The notes below the pieces were generated by a model. That model searched no databases. It had not been told where the DNA came from and was given only the letters and a program-made list of their open reading frames with translations. Positions 41,849 through 50,553 of a stretch of 64,000 nucleotides of DNA are shown one piece after another. Numbering within the stretch: the stretch's first letter is position 1; each line of letters begins with the position of its first letter. Position numbers and translations under genes: made by a program. Origin of the DNA: CAADGV01 sp040290295 (lineage in GTDB: Bacteria > Bacteroidota > Ignavibacteria > UBA10030 > UBA6906); NCBI GenBank assembly GCA_040290295.1, contig PSMW01000002.1, positions 62,001-126,000 on the forward strand, written 5' to 3'.

Positions 41849-42312
41849 GGTTTGTGAAGATAGACATTGAAGAAGGAAAAAACAAAGATCGATGGTGAAC
41901 CCGATCGGGGAGACACGGTCACAACGGCCAACGCCGTTCTGACCCGCAACCGTTTGGATGTCGTTGCCAGCATCTCTGTTGGTGCAGAGGACCATCGGCC
42001 ATGCTGAGACAATCGACGCTTCGACATCTCCGTTCGAAAGTCCGTGATGCAATGTTCAGCATTGAATGTTTCAGCGATTTCTTACGATCGCAAAGCACTG
42101 TTCTCACTTATGGTGAACGCTGGAATGCGAAGCCGCACTCCTCGATCCCCTTTTCCACACATGAGAGAAATAGAGCAACGCTCACGCGCAACGCACGTGC
42201 ATCGCGCTATGGCACATCAATTGGCTGATGCAATGATGGAAATGACAACGAACATCACCAAGCGCCTACGGAAATCCCTCTCAACCTCTCAACCAACGAA
42301 AGGGCAAAACCT
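41849..42312. other. 464 bp divergent intergenic region
   Basis: Lies between the LD-carboxypeptidase start (minus) and the multihaem cytochrome start (plus) and should contain promoters for both. Short open frames in it have no recognisable features. I could not identify clear -35/-10 boxes. AAAGGG eight bases before ATG 42313 is the cytochrome ribosome site. Confidence 0.5.
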
Positions 42313-43721
42313 ATGACGAAGAAGCTACTCCTCACACTCGTGCTGGTGGCGATGCCATGTGCCCTCTTCGCACAGGCAAATTTCAACACGAGCTTGCACA
42401 AAACGCGCGCCGGAAAACCGTTCTGGTACAATCGGGCTAACGGGGGCTTCGAGACATTCACCAACGTTCCGATCAGTCAGATCGGTTGCGTGGAGTGCCA
42501 CGGTCCGACGGACGCCGACGGCAATCCGTACCCAGCCAACTACACGCCTGGTTGCGTTGACTGCCATCCGAGCAATTCGGGCTTCAATCGGGACTCGATC
42601 CGAGTGAGCCAGTGTTATGGCTGCCATGGGCGCCAAAACACGGAAGCCAATCAATTGAATATTCCCGATGTCCATCGTTCGGCAGGCATGAAGTGCTGGA
42701 GCTGTCACCGATCGAATGATATGCGCGGCACAACGACCGTACATAACTCACTCTTAGAACCGGGTGCCATCCAAGCGGAGTGCACGAATTGCCATACGAC
42801 AGCCGGCGGTACGTTGCCCGATCACCGTGCGTGGAACCCACCTGCACACAACAACAAGATTCATTGCACGGCGTGCCATGCGCGCACTGTTTTAAGTTGC
42901 TACAACTGTCACTTCGAAAGTCAAGTGATAGCTCATCGCAAGCGAGCGAAGCAACCGATCACAGGCTTTGTGATGCTCGCGAACAGGACGAAGGACGGCA
43001 AAGTCTATCCGATGAGTTTCCAGTCCATAACATATCAGGGCAACGCGTTTGCAGCATTCGCTCCCTTTACCTCTCATACTATTGGCTATACGGGGCACAC
43101 ATGCACGGAATGCCATCTCAACTTCGGCGGCAACATCCCAGCAATCCAACAATACAATCAAACTGGATTGATCCGCTTCGCGACGTGGAACTCCGCCGAT
43201 AGCACCTTGAGCTGGCTCAAGCGGCATCGTCCCCATACCAGTGGATTATCGACGCGCCTTGAAGATGGACTTCTTGACGTACAATGGCAATCCTGGTGAC
43301 ACGGTTGTGCCGTCGAAGAACTGGAGTTACATCGGGAAAAACACATGGGATGGGCACCAGATGTTCTTTGCAACGCCGCTCACGAAGCTACAAATGAAAA
43401 AAACTCGGGTTCGATACGACGCTGACGACCGGCGTGAAGGAGCTGAGCAGTACTCCTCGTGGGTTCTCGTTGGAACAGAATTATCCGAACCCGTTCAACC
43501 CGACCACCACGATCAGGTTCTCCGTCCCGACTTCGGGCAATGTTCTCTTGCACGTGTATGACGTGCTCGGTCAAGAAGTTGCAACGCTGGTGAACGAGAC
43601 GATGCAGCCTGGGGCCTACGAGATAACCTGGAATGCGACAAACTCTCCTAGCGGGATCTATCTCTACCGTCTCCAGGCGGGTACCCTCAACGCCACGCGC
43701 AAGATGATACTGGCCAAGTGA
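42313..43721 (+). pseudogene. octahaem cytochrome c with T9SS sorting domain, interrupted by two frameshifts
   Basis: A signal peptide (KKLLLTLVLVAMPCALFAQA) is followed by eight CxxCH haem motifs: CVECH, CVDCH, CYGCH, CWSCH, CTNCH, CTACH, CYNCH and CTECH. The frame breaks near 43221: after STLSWLK the sequence continues one base later as GIVPIPVDYRRALKMDF. A second break lies in the A7 run at 43396-43402; after it the C-terminal T9SS domain is read (LEQNYPNPFNPTTTIRFSVP, then LLHVYDVLGQEVATLV, SGIYLYRLQAG and TRKMILAK). Both lesions are one extra base, so the ancestral product was about 468 residues. Such a protein would be a surface cytochrome for extracellular electron transfer or respiratory redox relay. 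Whether the breaks are real is undecided. Confidence 0.85.
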
Positions 43722-43727
43722 TTACTG

Positions 43728-43789
43728 CTGTAGGACGAGCAGGCTGCTCGTCCTACAGCCTGGTGTGGGTCGGGAAGGGCGTCCCGACC
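43728..43789. repeat. two tandem palindromes (REP-like or bidirectional terminator)
   Basis: First: CTGTAGGACGAGCA (43728-43741) and its exact inverse TGCTCGTCCTACAG (43745-43758) around a 3-base loop. Second: GGTCGGGA (43768-43775) and TCCCGACC (43782-43789) around AGGGCG. Neither is followed by a T run, so they look more like mobile palindromic repeats than intrinsic terminators, though they could stop or protect the cytochrome mRNA. Confidence 0.8.
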
Positions 43790-43962
43790 TACAACGCTTG
43801 AGGCGAAGTTCCAATACTCAAGCTAGCGCAAACTCCAATACTCAAGTTCCAAGCTCCAACAGGTTGAAGCTCAACCCTGACGGCCCTCCGCGCACAGCCG
43901 ACGACTTCGCAACGCGCAGATGTGGATTGCGCGCATCATATCTTGAGGTTATCTATGGAGGA

Positions 43963-44061
43963 GGTTTCGACTTCGTTCCGCTTCGCTCCACTGCGCTCAA
44001 CCTGACGTGTGATGCTGGTGTTCGTCACGCTGAGCGCAGCGATGCGGAGTCGAAGGGTGAC
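43963..44061. repeat. copy B of a dispersed palindromic repeat (MITE/REP-like)
   Basis: Imperfect inverted repeat: left arm 43966-44006 (TTCGACTTC ... TGCGCTCAACCTGAC) and right arm 44024-44054, whose inverse reads TTCGACTCCGCATCGCT then GCGCTCAGCGTGAC, around a 17-base loop. A decayed copy in the same orientation is at 36573-36670. Such elements move or spread without coding capacity. Confidence 0.7.
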
Positions 44062-44146
44062 GGGCGCACGGAGGCGCAAATTCCAATGCTCACGCTTCAC
44101 GTTCCAACCATTGAACGCTCAACCCCCAACGTTACGGCGGTCAGCG

Positions 44147-44644
44147 TTAAGAAGTGAACCCGATGACGACATCGCGGTCGAAGATCCAACTGAACTTCTC
44201 CTTACCGGAGAACCGGACGCGGTCGGCAAGCTTGGCGTAGCGCTCGGAGAGATTGCACAGGTAGTCCTGTGCCTTGGCAGCGGCATCGGAAAGACCTTGC
44301 ATGGTTTCGAGCTTCCAGTGCTGCACAAGATGGGCAACGATGTCGGAGTAATCCTTCACGGTGTACACGCCGGTCTTCTGCGCCACGATGGAGTACTTCT
44401 CGAAGAGGTTGGCATCTTTGCCGTCGTACATCAGCACGGCGGGCATCACGATTTTCGCCTTCATCATTTTCGCGAACGACAGCACTGCCTGCGCCGGGTC
44501 GAGATCGAATACTTTGGACATAAACAGCTTGTAGGCTTTCTCGTGTCGTGCTTCGTCGCCGGAAATCACGCCGCAGATTTTGTGCAGCGTATCTTCACCG
44601 GCTTTCTTCGATGGATGCACGGTGGAGATCAGCTCGGTGAGCAT
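44147..44644 (-). pseudogene. N-terminally truncated acyl-ACP desaturase
   Basis: The 165 residues match the C-terminal half of soluble di-iron acyl-ACP (stearoyl-type) desaturases: the second iron motif DEARHEKAYKLF, MKAKIVMPAVLMYDG, YTVKDYSDIVAHLVQHW, and a C-terminal LADRVRFSGKEKFSWIF. The first half with the EENRHG-type iron motif is missing; upstream DNA is the 80 bp spacer before the esterase gene and encodes nothing similar. Without it the enzyme cannot bind its di-iron centre. I see this as a deletion remnant (or misassembly). The family introduces a double bond in acyl-ACP. Confidence 0.75.
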
Positions 44645-44724
44645 GCCCTACGCTTTCCCCTGCGCAAATGTTTTGCTAACTTGCTGTGGACGTGCCTCTC
44701 ATCCCACAATCACAGGAGAATCGT

Positions 44725-46461
44725 ATGAATCGCTCCATCGTTGTAGTCCTCCTTGTTGCATTCACGGCGCTGCAGAGCATCGCCGTCGGACAGTCCACTG
44801 CTGTACGGTTTGCGCTCTCATTTCCCACGGAGCGGAGTGCAGCGGCGTTGGATGGTCGCATGCTCCTGCTTCTCTCGACCGATAGCACAGCCGAGCCGCG
44901 TTTTCAGATTTCCGAAGGTCCGGAAACGCAGTTGGTCTTTGGAGTCGATGTGGAGGGATTACGGCCGAACACCCCTGTGGTGATCGATCAACGAGCGTTC
45001 GGATTTCCGCTACGCAGCATTAGTCTGCTTCCTGCGGGCAGATACTGGGTGCAAGGACTCTTGCACAAATATGAAACTTTCAAACGGGCAGATGGACACA
45101 CGGTGAAGCTTCCAATGGATCGAGGCGAAGGGCAACGTTGGAATCGCGCTCCGGGAAATCTCTACAGCTCTCCCAAAGCGCTGTGGATCGACCCTTCACG
45201 TGACGAGACTATCACGATTGTGTTGGACAAAGAGATCTCTCCCATCGATCCGCCTCAGGATACGAAATATATCAAGCACATCCGTATTCGAAGCGAACGA
45301 CTGTCTCGCTTTTGGGGACGTCCGATGTTCCTCGGCGCGAACGTGTTGTTGCCCGAAGGATTCGACACGCATCCTGAGGCACGCTATCCGCTGATGATCT
45401 TTCACGGACATTTTCCGTACACCTTCGGCGGTTTTCGCGAGACGATGCCGGATACAGCGCGCATGAAGGGAGAGTACAGCAAACGATTCAAGCTTCCCGA
45501 TTATAACAAAATTGTGGAGATGTATGCGTATGAGTTCTACAAAGAATGGACGGGTCCGCATTTTCCCCGAGTGGTAGCGGTCGAGATCCAGCACGCCAAT
45601 CCATATTACGACGATTCGTATGCCGTCAACTCAGCAAACCTTGGTCCCTACGGCGACGCGATCATGTACGAGTTGATTCCGTTCATCGAAAAGACGTTTC
45701 GCTGTTTGGGCACGGGATGGTCGCGGTTCGTGTACGGCGGCTCGACGGGCGGTTGGGAAGCGCTTGCGGTACAGATCTTCTATCCTGACGAATTCAACGG
45801 CTGCTATGCCGCATGCCCCGACCCGGTGGACTTCCGCGCTTATGGCGTTGTGAATGTGTACGAGCACGACAATGCCTACTACTACGACAGCAAGTGGAAG
45901 CGAACCCCGCGCCCTGCCACGCGCAATTATCTTGGCGAAACACTCGCAACGCTCGAGGAAGCAAATCACTACGAGCTTGCACTCGGCACGCACGCACGCT
46001 CCGGTGAGCAGTGGGATATATGGCAGGCGGTGTTCGGTCCCGTCGGCGATGACGGCTACCCGAAACCGATTTGGGACAAACAGACCGGCGCGATCGATCG
46101 AAGCGTGGCACTGTATTGGCGCGAGCACTACGATCTTAGCGCTATTCTCAGGCGTGACTGGCAAAAGGGTTTTGGAAAAAAGTTGGAGGGAAAGATTCAC
46201 ATCTACTGCGGCGAAGCGGATAATTTCTTCTTGAACAACGCGGTGTATCTCATCGAAGAGTTCTTGAAGAGCACAACCGATCCGTACTACGCGGGCGAGG
46301 TGGATTACGAGCCACGAGCGGAACACTGTTGGAATGGCGATCATACTCGGCCCAATGCGATCTCGCGGTTGCGCTATCATCAAATGTTCATTCCGCGTGC
46401 TGTCGAACGTATCCTGAAGACAGCACCTCCCGGAGCAGATCGTACGAGTTGGAGGTACTGA
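44725..46461 (+). CDS. exported alpha/beta-hydrolase (putative esterase)
   Basis: A 578-residue protein with signal peptide (VVVLLVAFTALQSIAVGQ). The N-terminal 200 residues are beta-rich (immunoglobulin-like domain common before esterase D/enterochelin esterase-type domains). The hydrolase domain has PLMIFHGHFPYTFGG, the nucleophile elbow YGGSTGGWEAL, and candidate Asp (GEADNFFL) and His (EHCWNGDH) for the triad. AGGAG lies 9 bases before ATG 44725. It is divergent from the desaturase remnant. The natural substrate is unknown; relatives include feruloyl and siderophore esterases. Confidence 0.82.
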   Translation: MNRSIVVVLLVAFTALQSIAVGQSTAVRFALSFPTERSAAALDGRMLLLLSTDSTAEPRFQISEGPETQLVFGVDVEGLRPNTPVVIDQRAFGFPLRSISLLPAGRYWVQGLLHKYETFKRADGHTVKLPMDRGEGQRWNRAPGNLYSSPKALWIDPSRDETITIVLDKEISPIDPPQDTKYIKHIRIRSERLSRFWGRPMFLGANVLLPEGFDTHPEARYPLMIFHGHFPYTFGGFRETMPDTARMKGEYSKRFKLPDYNKIVEMYAYEFYKEWTGPHFPRVVAVEIQHANPYYDDSYAVNSANLGPYGDAIMYELIPFIEKTFRCLGTGWSRFVYGGSTGGWEALAVQIFYPDEFNGCYAACPDPVDFRAYGVVNVYEHDNAYYYDSKWKRTPRPATRNYLGETLATLEEANHYELALGTHARSGEQWDIWQAVFGPVGDDGYPKPIWDKQTGAIDRSVALYWREHYDLSAILRRDWQKGFGKKLEGKIHIYCGEADNFFLNNAVYLIEEFLKSTTDPYYAGEVDYEPRAEHCWNGDHTRPNAISRLRYHQMFIPRAVERILKTAPPGADRTSWRY

Positions 46462-46953
46462 AAACCAGTCGCTGCTGAAAGGACCTCACTCAACTGCATC
46501 AAGGGTTCGCACAAAGCCGCAAGGGCGGTGCACACACGTCGTTTTCTGTTCTCTGCGTTTTCGCGCTTCGCCGCGAGGTTCTCCATCGAGATCTCCGAGG
46601 ATGCCGGCTCTTGCTGTATGCCGCTGTGTTCTGTATCTTTTAAGCACAGGGCATGCATCTTCACGACTGACCGACGATGGTGGGTTACCGTTTCTACGAC
46701 GGCAATTCCGTGATCGACCATTCCCATCCGGAAACGCGCGTGTGTTGCGACGTCAAGCCGAGAATTTGCCCGATGCACATGCAATCGAAATCCCCACCAC
46801 GGAGGGAGGTGAGGAAGAGTGGTGGTGAAGAGCGTAGTATGACGAACAGCGAGCGAGGAGGGGGTCGTTCCTCTCGCGATTCTCGTTCCTGATTCTGAAA
46901 ATCTTCTTCAGTCAAACATTCTCATTTCTCCTACAGTCAAGGAGGGTAGCGTT
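46462..46953. other. 492 bp gene-free spacer
   Basis: Several short frames exist but none has family features, a ribosome site or sensible composition. Words such as CAAAGCCGCAAGGGCGG (about 46511) and TCTCTGCGTTTTCGCGCTTCG (about 46551) resemble decayed low-complexity CGCAAAG-type repeats. The right end provides the efp leader with a strong ribosome site (AAGGAGGG). Confidence 0.5.
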
Positions 46954-47526
46954 ATGGTTCTTGCATCGGAAGTGAAAGCAGGAACGGCGCTGCAGCTCGA
47001 CGGCAAGCTCTACAAAGTGCTCGAAGCGATCAGGCACTCGGGCAGCGGGCAGATGCAGGGCTTCATCGAACTCAAATTGTACGACGTACGCTTTGGGCAT
47101 TTTGCCGAGCGACGCTTCAAGCACACCGACAAGCTGGAGGATGTCGACCTCCGCAAGCGCCCTATGGATTTCCTCTACGCCGACAGCGAGCAATGCTACT
47201 TCATGGATCCTGAAACCTTCGAGCAAGTGGGCATACCCTTGCGCTCGATAGGCACAGCAGCGCACTTCATGAAAGAAGGGATGCGTATCACGGTCGAGCT
47301 GCTCGGCGATGAAGCCGTGGCGGTACAGTTTCCCAAAGTGGTGGAGTTGAAGGTGGAGGCAACGGGTCCGGGCTTGCGCGGCGAACACGACAACACGTTG
47401 AAGCCCGCGAAGCTGGAGAACGGCATCGAGATCATGGTGCCGCAATTTGTCGAAACAGGCGATACCGTACGTGTCGATACCGAAAAAGTCAAATACATCG
47501 ATCGAGTAACTGTCAAACGCATCTGA
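46954..47526 (+). CDS. efp: elongation factor P paralogue with Ser at the modified-Lys position
   Basis: A 190-residue three-domain EF-P/EfpL-family protein. Domain I carries AIRHSGSGQMQGF where canonical EF-P has PGKGQ; the tip residue aligned with E. coli Lys34 is Ser31. Domain II holds KLEDVDLRKRPMDFLYADSEQCYFMDPETFEQ, and domain III the EF-P signature-like GLRGEHDNTLKPAKLENGIEIMVPQFVETGD. EF-P relieves ribosome stalling at polyproline; Lys34 is normally modified. Variants with other tip residues are known, but a Ser tip suggests altered chemistry or a paralogue. AAGGAGGG precedes the ATG by 7 bases. It sits 6 bp upstream of the acyl-CoA dehydrogenase gene. Confidence 0.9.
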   Translation: MVLASEVKAGTALQLDGKLYKVLEAIRHSGSGQMQGFIELKLYDVRFGHFAERRFKHTDKLEDVDLRKRPMDFLYADSEQCYFMDPETFEQVGIPLRSIGTAAHFMKEGMRITVELLGDEAVAVQFPKVVELKVEATGPGLRGEHDNTLKPAKLENGIEIMVPQFVETGDTVRVDTEKVKYIDRVTVKRI

Positions 47527-47531
47527 TTTCT

Positions 47532-49024
47532 ATGCTCTCGTTCGCATCGCTCCGCTCCCCTCTTGCGTTTCTCCAACAGTTGGTTGGCGATCTTCCCGAA
47601 CGACCGTTGTTGGAGAATTACCAAACGTGGTGGGAAAAAGAAGGAGAAGCCATCAGTGCATCTGTCGATGCGGCGGGAACGCCCTGGCTGCGCATGTACG
47701 ATCGATTCGGTGCACGGTGCGACAGCATCGAACTTCCGCCCGGCTACTGGAAAATGCTTCGGCGCGGATATCGAGAGGGAGCCGTGTGGCGCGCGTGGAC
47801 TGATGACAGCGCCGTTCGTCCCAAAGCCCTACGCCTGCCGTACCTTTTGGGATACGTGACGTCGTTTTACGATTCGGGACTGTATTGTCCGTACACCGTT
47901 TCGCTTTCCACCGCGGTGCAGCTCGAGAAGTACGGCGACGCTGCGACAAAGCAGCGGTTTCTCCCTTGGTTGCTCCGTCAGGATGACGAGGTGTGGCAAG
48001 GAGCAACGTGGATGACAGAAGTGAAGGGAGGATCGGACCTCGGCGCTGCGGTGGAAACGGTTGCGCGCCCCGATGGCGCGCTGTGGCGCCTGACAGGCGA
48101 AAAGTATTTTGCAAGCAACGCGGGCGCGGAGCTTGCGGTCGTTGCCGCTCGCCCCGAAGGAGCGCCGCACACGGTGCGAGGACTTGCGCTGTTCCTTGTT
48201 CCGCGCGTCCGCTCGGATGGATCACTCAACTATCTCATCCGTCGGCTGAAGAATAAAATCGCCACGCGATCGGTTCCGACAGGTGAAGTGGAATTGCGCG
48301 ACAGCGAAGCCTATCTCCTCGGCAGAGCAGAGTGGGGTGTGTATTTGGTGCTGGAGGTCCTCAACATCTCGCGCGTTGCCAACAGTATCGCCAGTGTCGC
48401 ATTGGCACAGCGTGCGCTCGCCGATGCAACTTCGTTTGCTGTACAGCGCCATGCATTCGGCAAACCCGTCATCGAGCATCCTTGTTGCGACGACAGTGCG
48501 AAGAAAAACGTGCGACGCTGATCAACGCATTCGCGTTGGCGTGGGAATCGGTACGGCTGCTGGATGAGGTATGGCGCGAGCAGCCGCCTTATTCCGAACG
48601 CTATCACTTCTTCCGTCTCGTCACACATCTGGCGAAGTATTGGACTGCGGAGTTCGCCGTACAGACCGCCAAATGGGCAATGGAAGTGTATGCCGGCATC
48701 GGCACACTTGCCGAGCATCGTGTCGAACGGTGGCTACGCGAAGCAATGATTCTTGCCATCTGGGAAGGGACGCCGCATCGCCAAATCCTCGACGGATTGG
48801 AAGTGACGGAGCGAAAAGCTGCCCATCGGATGTTGTTCGACGCGTTGGCAGCACATGCGGATGCGCACGAGCTGAACGAAATGACCGCTCGTGTGGAACG
48901 GCATCTCCTGCTTCCCCCCAACCAGAAGGAAGCACAGGCTGAAGAGGTGTGTCGCGATCTCGCTGTCTTCACTGCGCAAAGTCTGGCAGCAAAGTATCGA
49001 CTCTCACCCACTCCCGCACCGTAA
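47532..49024 (+). pseudogene. AidB-like acyl-CoA dehydrogenase family protein, one-base frameshift
   Basis: The first frame (47532 to about 48481) shows the flavoprotein core: LPYLLGYVTSFYDSG, WQGATWMTEVKGGSDLGA, LTGEKYFASNAGAELAVV, and RVANSIASVALAQRAL...FAVQRHAFGKPVIEHP. After this the correct reading is one frame over: LLRRQCEEKRATLINAFALAWESVRLLDE, then WAMEVYAGIGTLAEHRVERWLREAM and AIWEGTPHRQILDGLE, the last two being AidB/ACAD hallmarks. One base is missing near 48481. The combined protein would have about 497 residues. Family function: FAD-dependent acyl-CoA oxidation or, for AidB, DNA protection from alkylation. The lesion may be a sequencing error. Confidence 0.85.
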
Positions 49025-49026
49025 CG

Positions 49027-50396
49027 TTACCGCCGTTCGAGAACGAACATCGTCACGCCGTCCCTCGGTCTTCCGCGCCGAAACGCTCCAACCTCATCCA
49101 GGCACGCCTCGATCAGCTCTTGGGGAGAGAGTGCACTGTGTCGAACCAGCGAAGCTCTCAGCCGTTCCTCTCCGAACTGTTCCCCCACCGCGTTCTGCGC
49201 TTCCGTTACCCCATCCGAATACGCAACCAGACGCTCTCCCGATGCACGGTGGAGATGAAGCGTGGGGAAATCGACTGAGGAGAACAACCCAATCGGCGTT
49301 GCGGTGGAATGAATGGAGCGCACCCCTTCTCGCCCAAGCACGAATGCCGGTGGGTGTCCCGCATTGCAGAGTTCGATTCGTCCATCTACATGAGCGGAGC
49401 CGGAAATCAGCGAGGCATAGTGCGCCGTCAATGTTCCTTCGCAAAAAATCCTGTTGGCGCGACCGATCAGTGCGCTCAACGGAAGCTGAGCCGTGGCGAG
49501 ACTTCGAAACATGGCATACATAAGAACTGCGCCCTTCGGCATGCTGGTGGGATCTCTTGGATCGTGTTCGTAAAAGAGCAGCGTCTTCGATGATGGGAAG
49601 AACGCGGCAACTCTCTTTGTCAATCCTACCCACAACGTTCCCTTCGTGTCTCGAAAAAGCGTGTTGACCAGAGACGTATCGAGGCGCGTCTGATTGTCGA
49701 GAAGTCGCAGCGGGCTGAGAGTGTTTCGCTCGTACTTCAGAATTCCTCTCCTCGTGCCGAACAAGAGGGAATGCGTGACTTCGTCCATCAAGACACACTG
49801 AGCACTTTGACGCAAAGGGAAGGAGGCGAGCTTCGATATCGATTCCGTTGTGCTGTATTCGGCAAGGCAACGATACCGGCGAGATCTTCCGGCGGTGTTG
49901 TCCCAACACTCGGCTGAAACGGATGGACGAGCGAGAACCGTCGCGTCGAGTATTCGAACCGCACCAAACCCACTCCGTCGAGACCGAAGAGGAACGATTC
50001 ATCCGCCAATCGCGTGAGACACCGCGTGGCGAGGCCTTCCGCAGTCGGCACGATCGAGCGTGGCAACTGAAAGAGTTCTCCGCTGTTGGTTCGTGGATCG
50101 AAGAGCATCAGGCCGGCATCTGTACTGAGCCAGAACGTCGAGTCGGCATTTTCGATGAGTAAGTAGAAATAGACAGGCTGTTGGGGAATGCCGCGGATGG
50201 CGTTGACGTGTGTGAACTCGATGCCGTCGAAGCGTTCCAATCCCCCCATCGTTCCGATCCAAAGAAAGCCGAGCTTGTCTTGATGAATGAAGGCAACCGT
50301 ACCTTGTGAAAGCCCATCGTTCACCGTCCAGTGATCGAACCGGCGATACTGGTTGAGGTGTGTGGCGGTTGAGCAAGACGATCCCGAAGACTTCAT
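49027..50396 (-). pseudogene. propeller-SpoIIE (PP2C-type phosphatase) regulator, frameshifted and internally deleted
   Basis: The 5' part (50396-49789) encodes two-component-regulator propeller blades: VNDGLSQGTVAFIHQDKLGFLWIGTMGGLERFDG and FWLSTDAGLMLFDP. After a frameshift near 49800-49850 more blades follow (DTKGTLWVGLTKRVAAFF), then the sequence jumps directly into the C-terminal part of a SpoIIE/RsbU phosphatase: PKGAVLMYAMFRSLA, ELCNAGHPPAFVLGREG, LVAYSDGVTEAQN, DGVTMFVLE. Most blades, the membrane helix and the first phosphatase half with its metal Asp are missing, and no signal peptide is visible. The product cannot be functional as read. Family role: sensor phosphatase controlling anti-sigma antagonists. 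Confidence 0.75.
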
Positions 50397-50553
50397 GGCG
50401 ACGCGTTGCCGTGACTCTGTCAAGAGGCTACGCCTTGTGGAGGTAAAACGCAACGCCGAATTTCCAATCCTACCATTTTCTTTGTAGATTGAATCGCCAG
50501 TTCAGTGGCACCATTTCTTGTTTTCCATTCGTACACATGCACACGAGGAATAC

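Larger units (their letters stand above)
43722..44146. other. 425 bp repeat-rich spacer
   Basis: No coding frame is credible. The spacer contains two adjacent palindromes (43728-43789), a twice-repeated word CCAATACTCAAG (about 43812 and 43842) with a related CCAATGCTCACG near 44081, and a long inverted repeat (43963-44061). Confidence 0.7.

Noticed and set aside
43396..43403. Programmed -1 frameshift signal A AAA AAC in the cytochrome gene
   Set aside because: The frame needed downstream is +1, not -1, and the codon phase does not fit the slippery heptamer, so an indel or slippage is more likely.
46528..46915. Several short frames in the spacer before efp
   Set aside because: No ribosome sites, odd composition, and the sequence resembles decayed low-complexity repeats.
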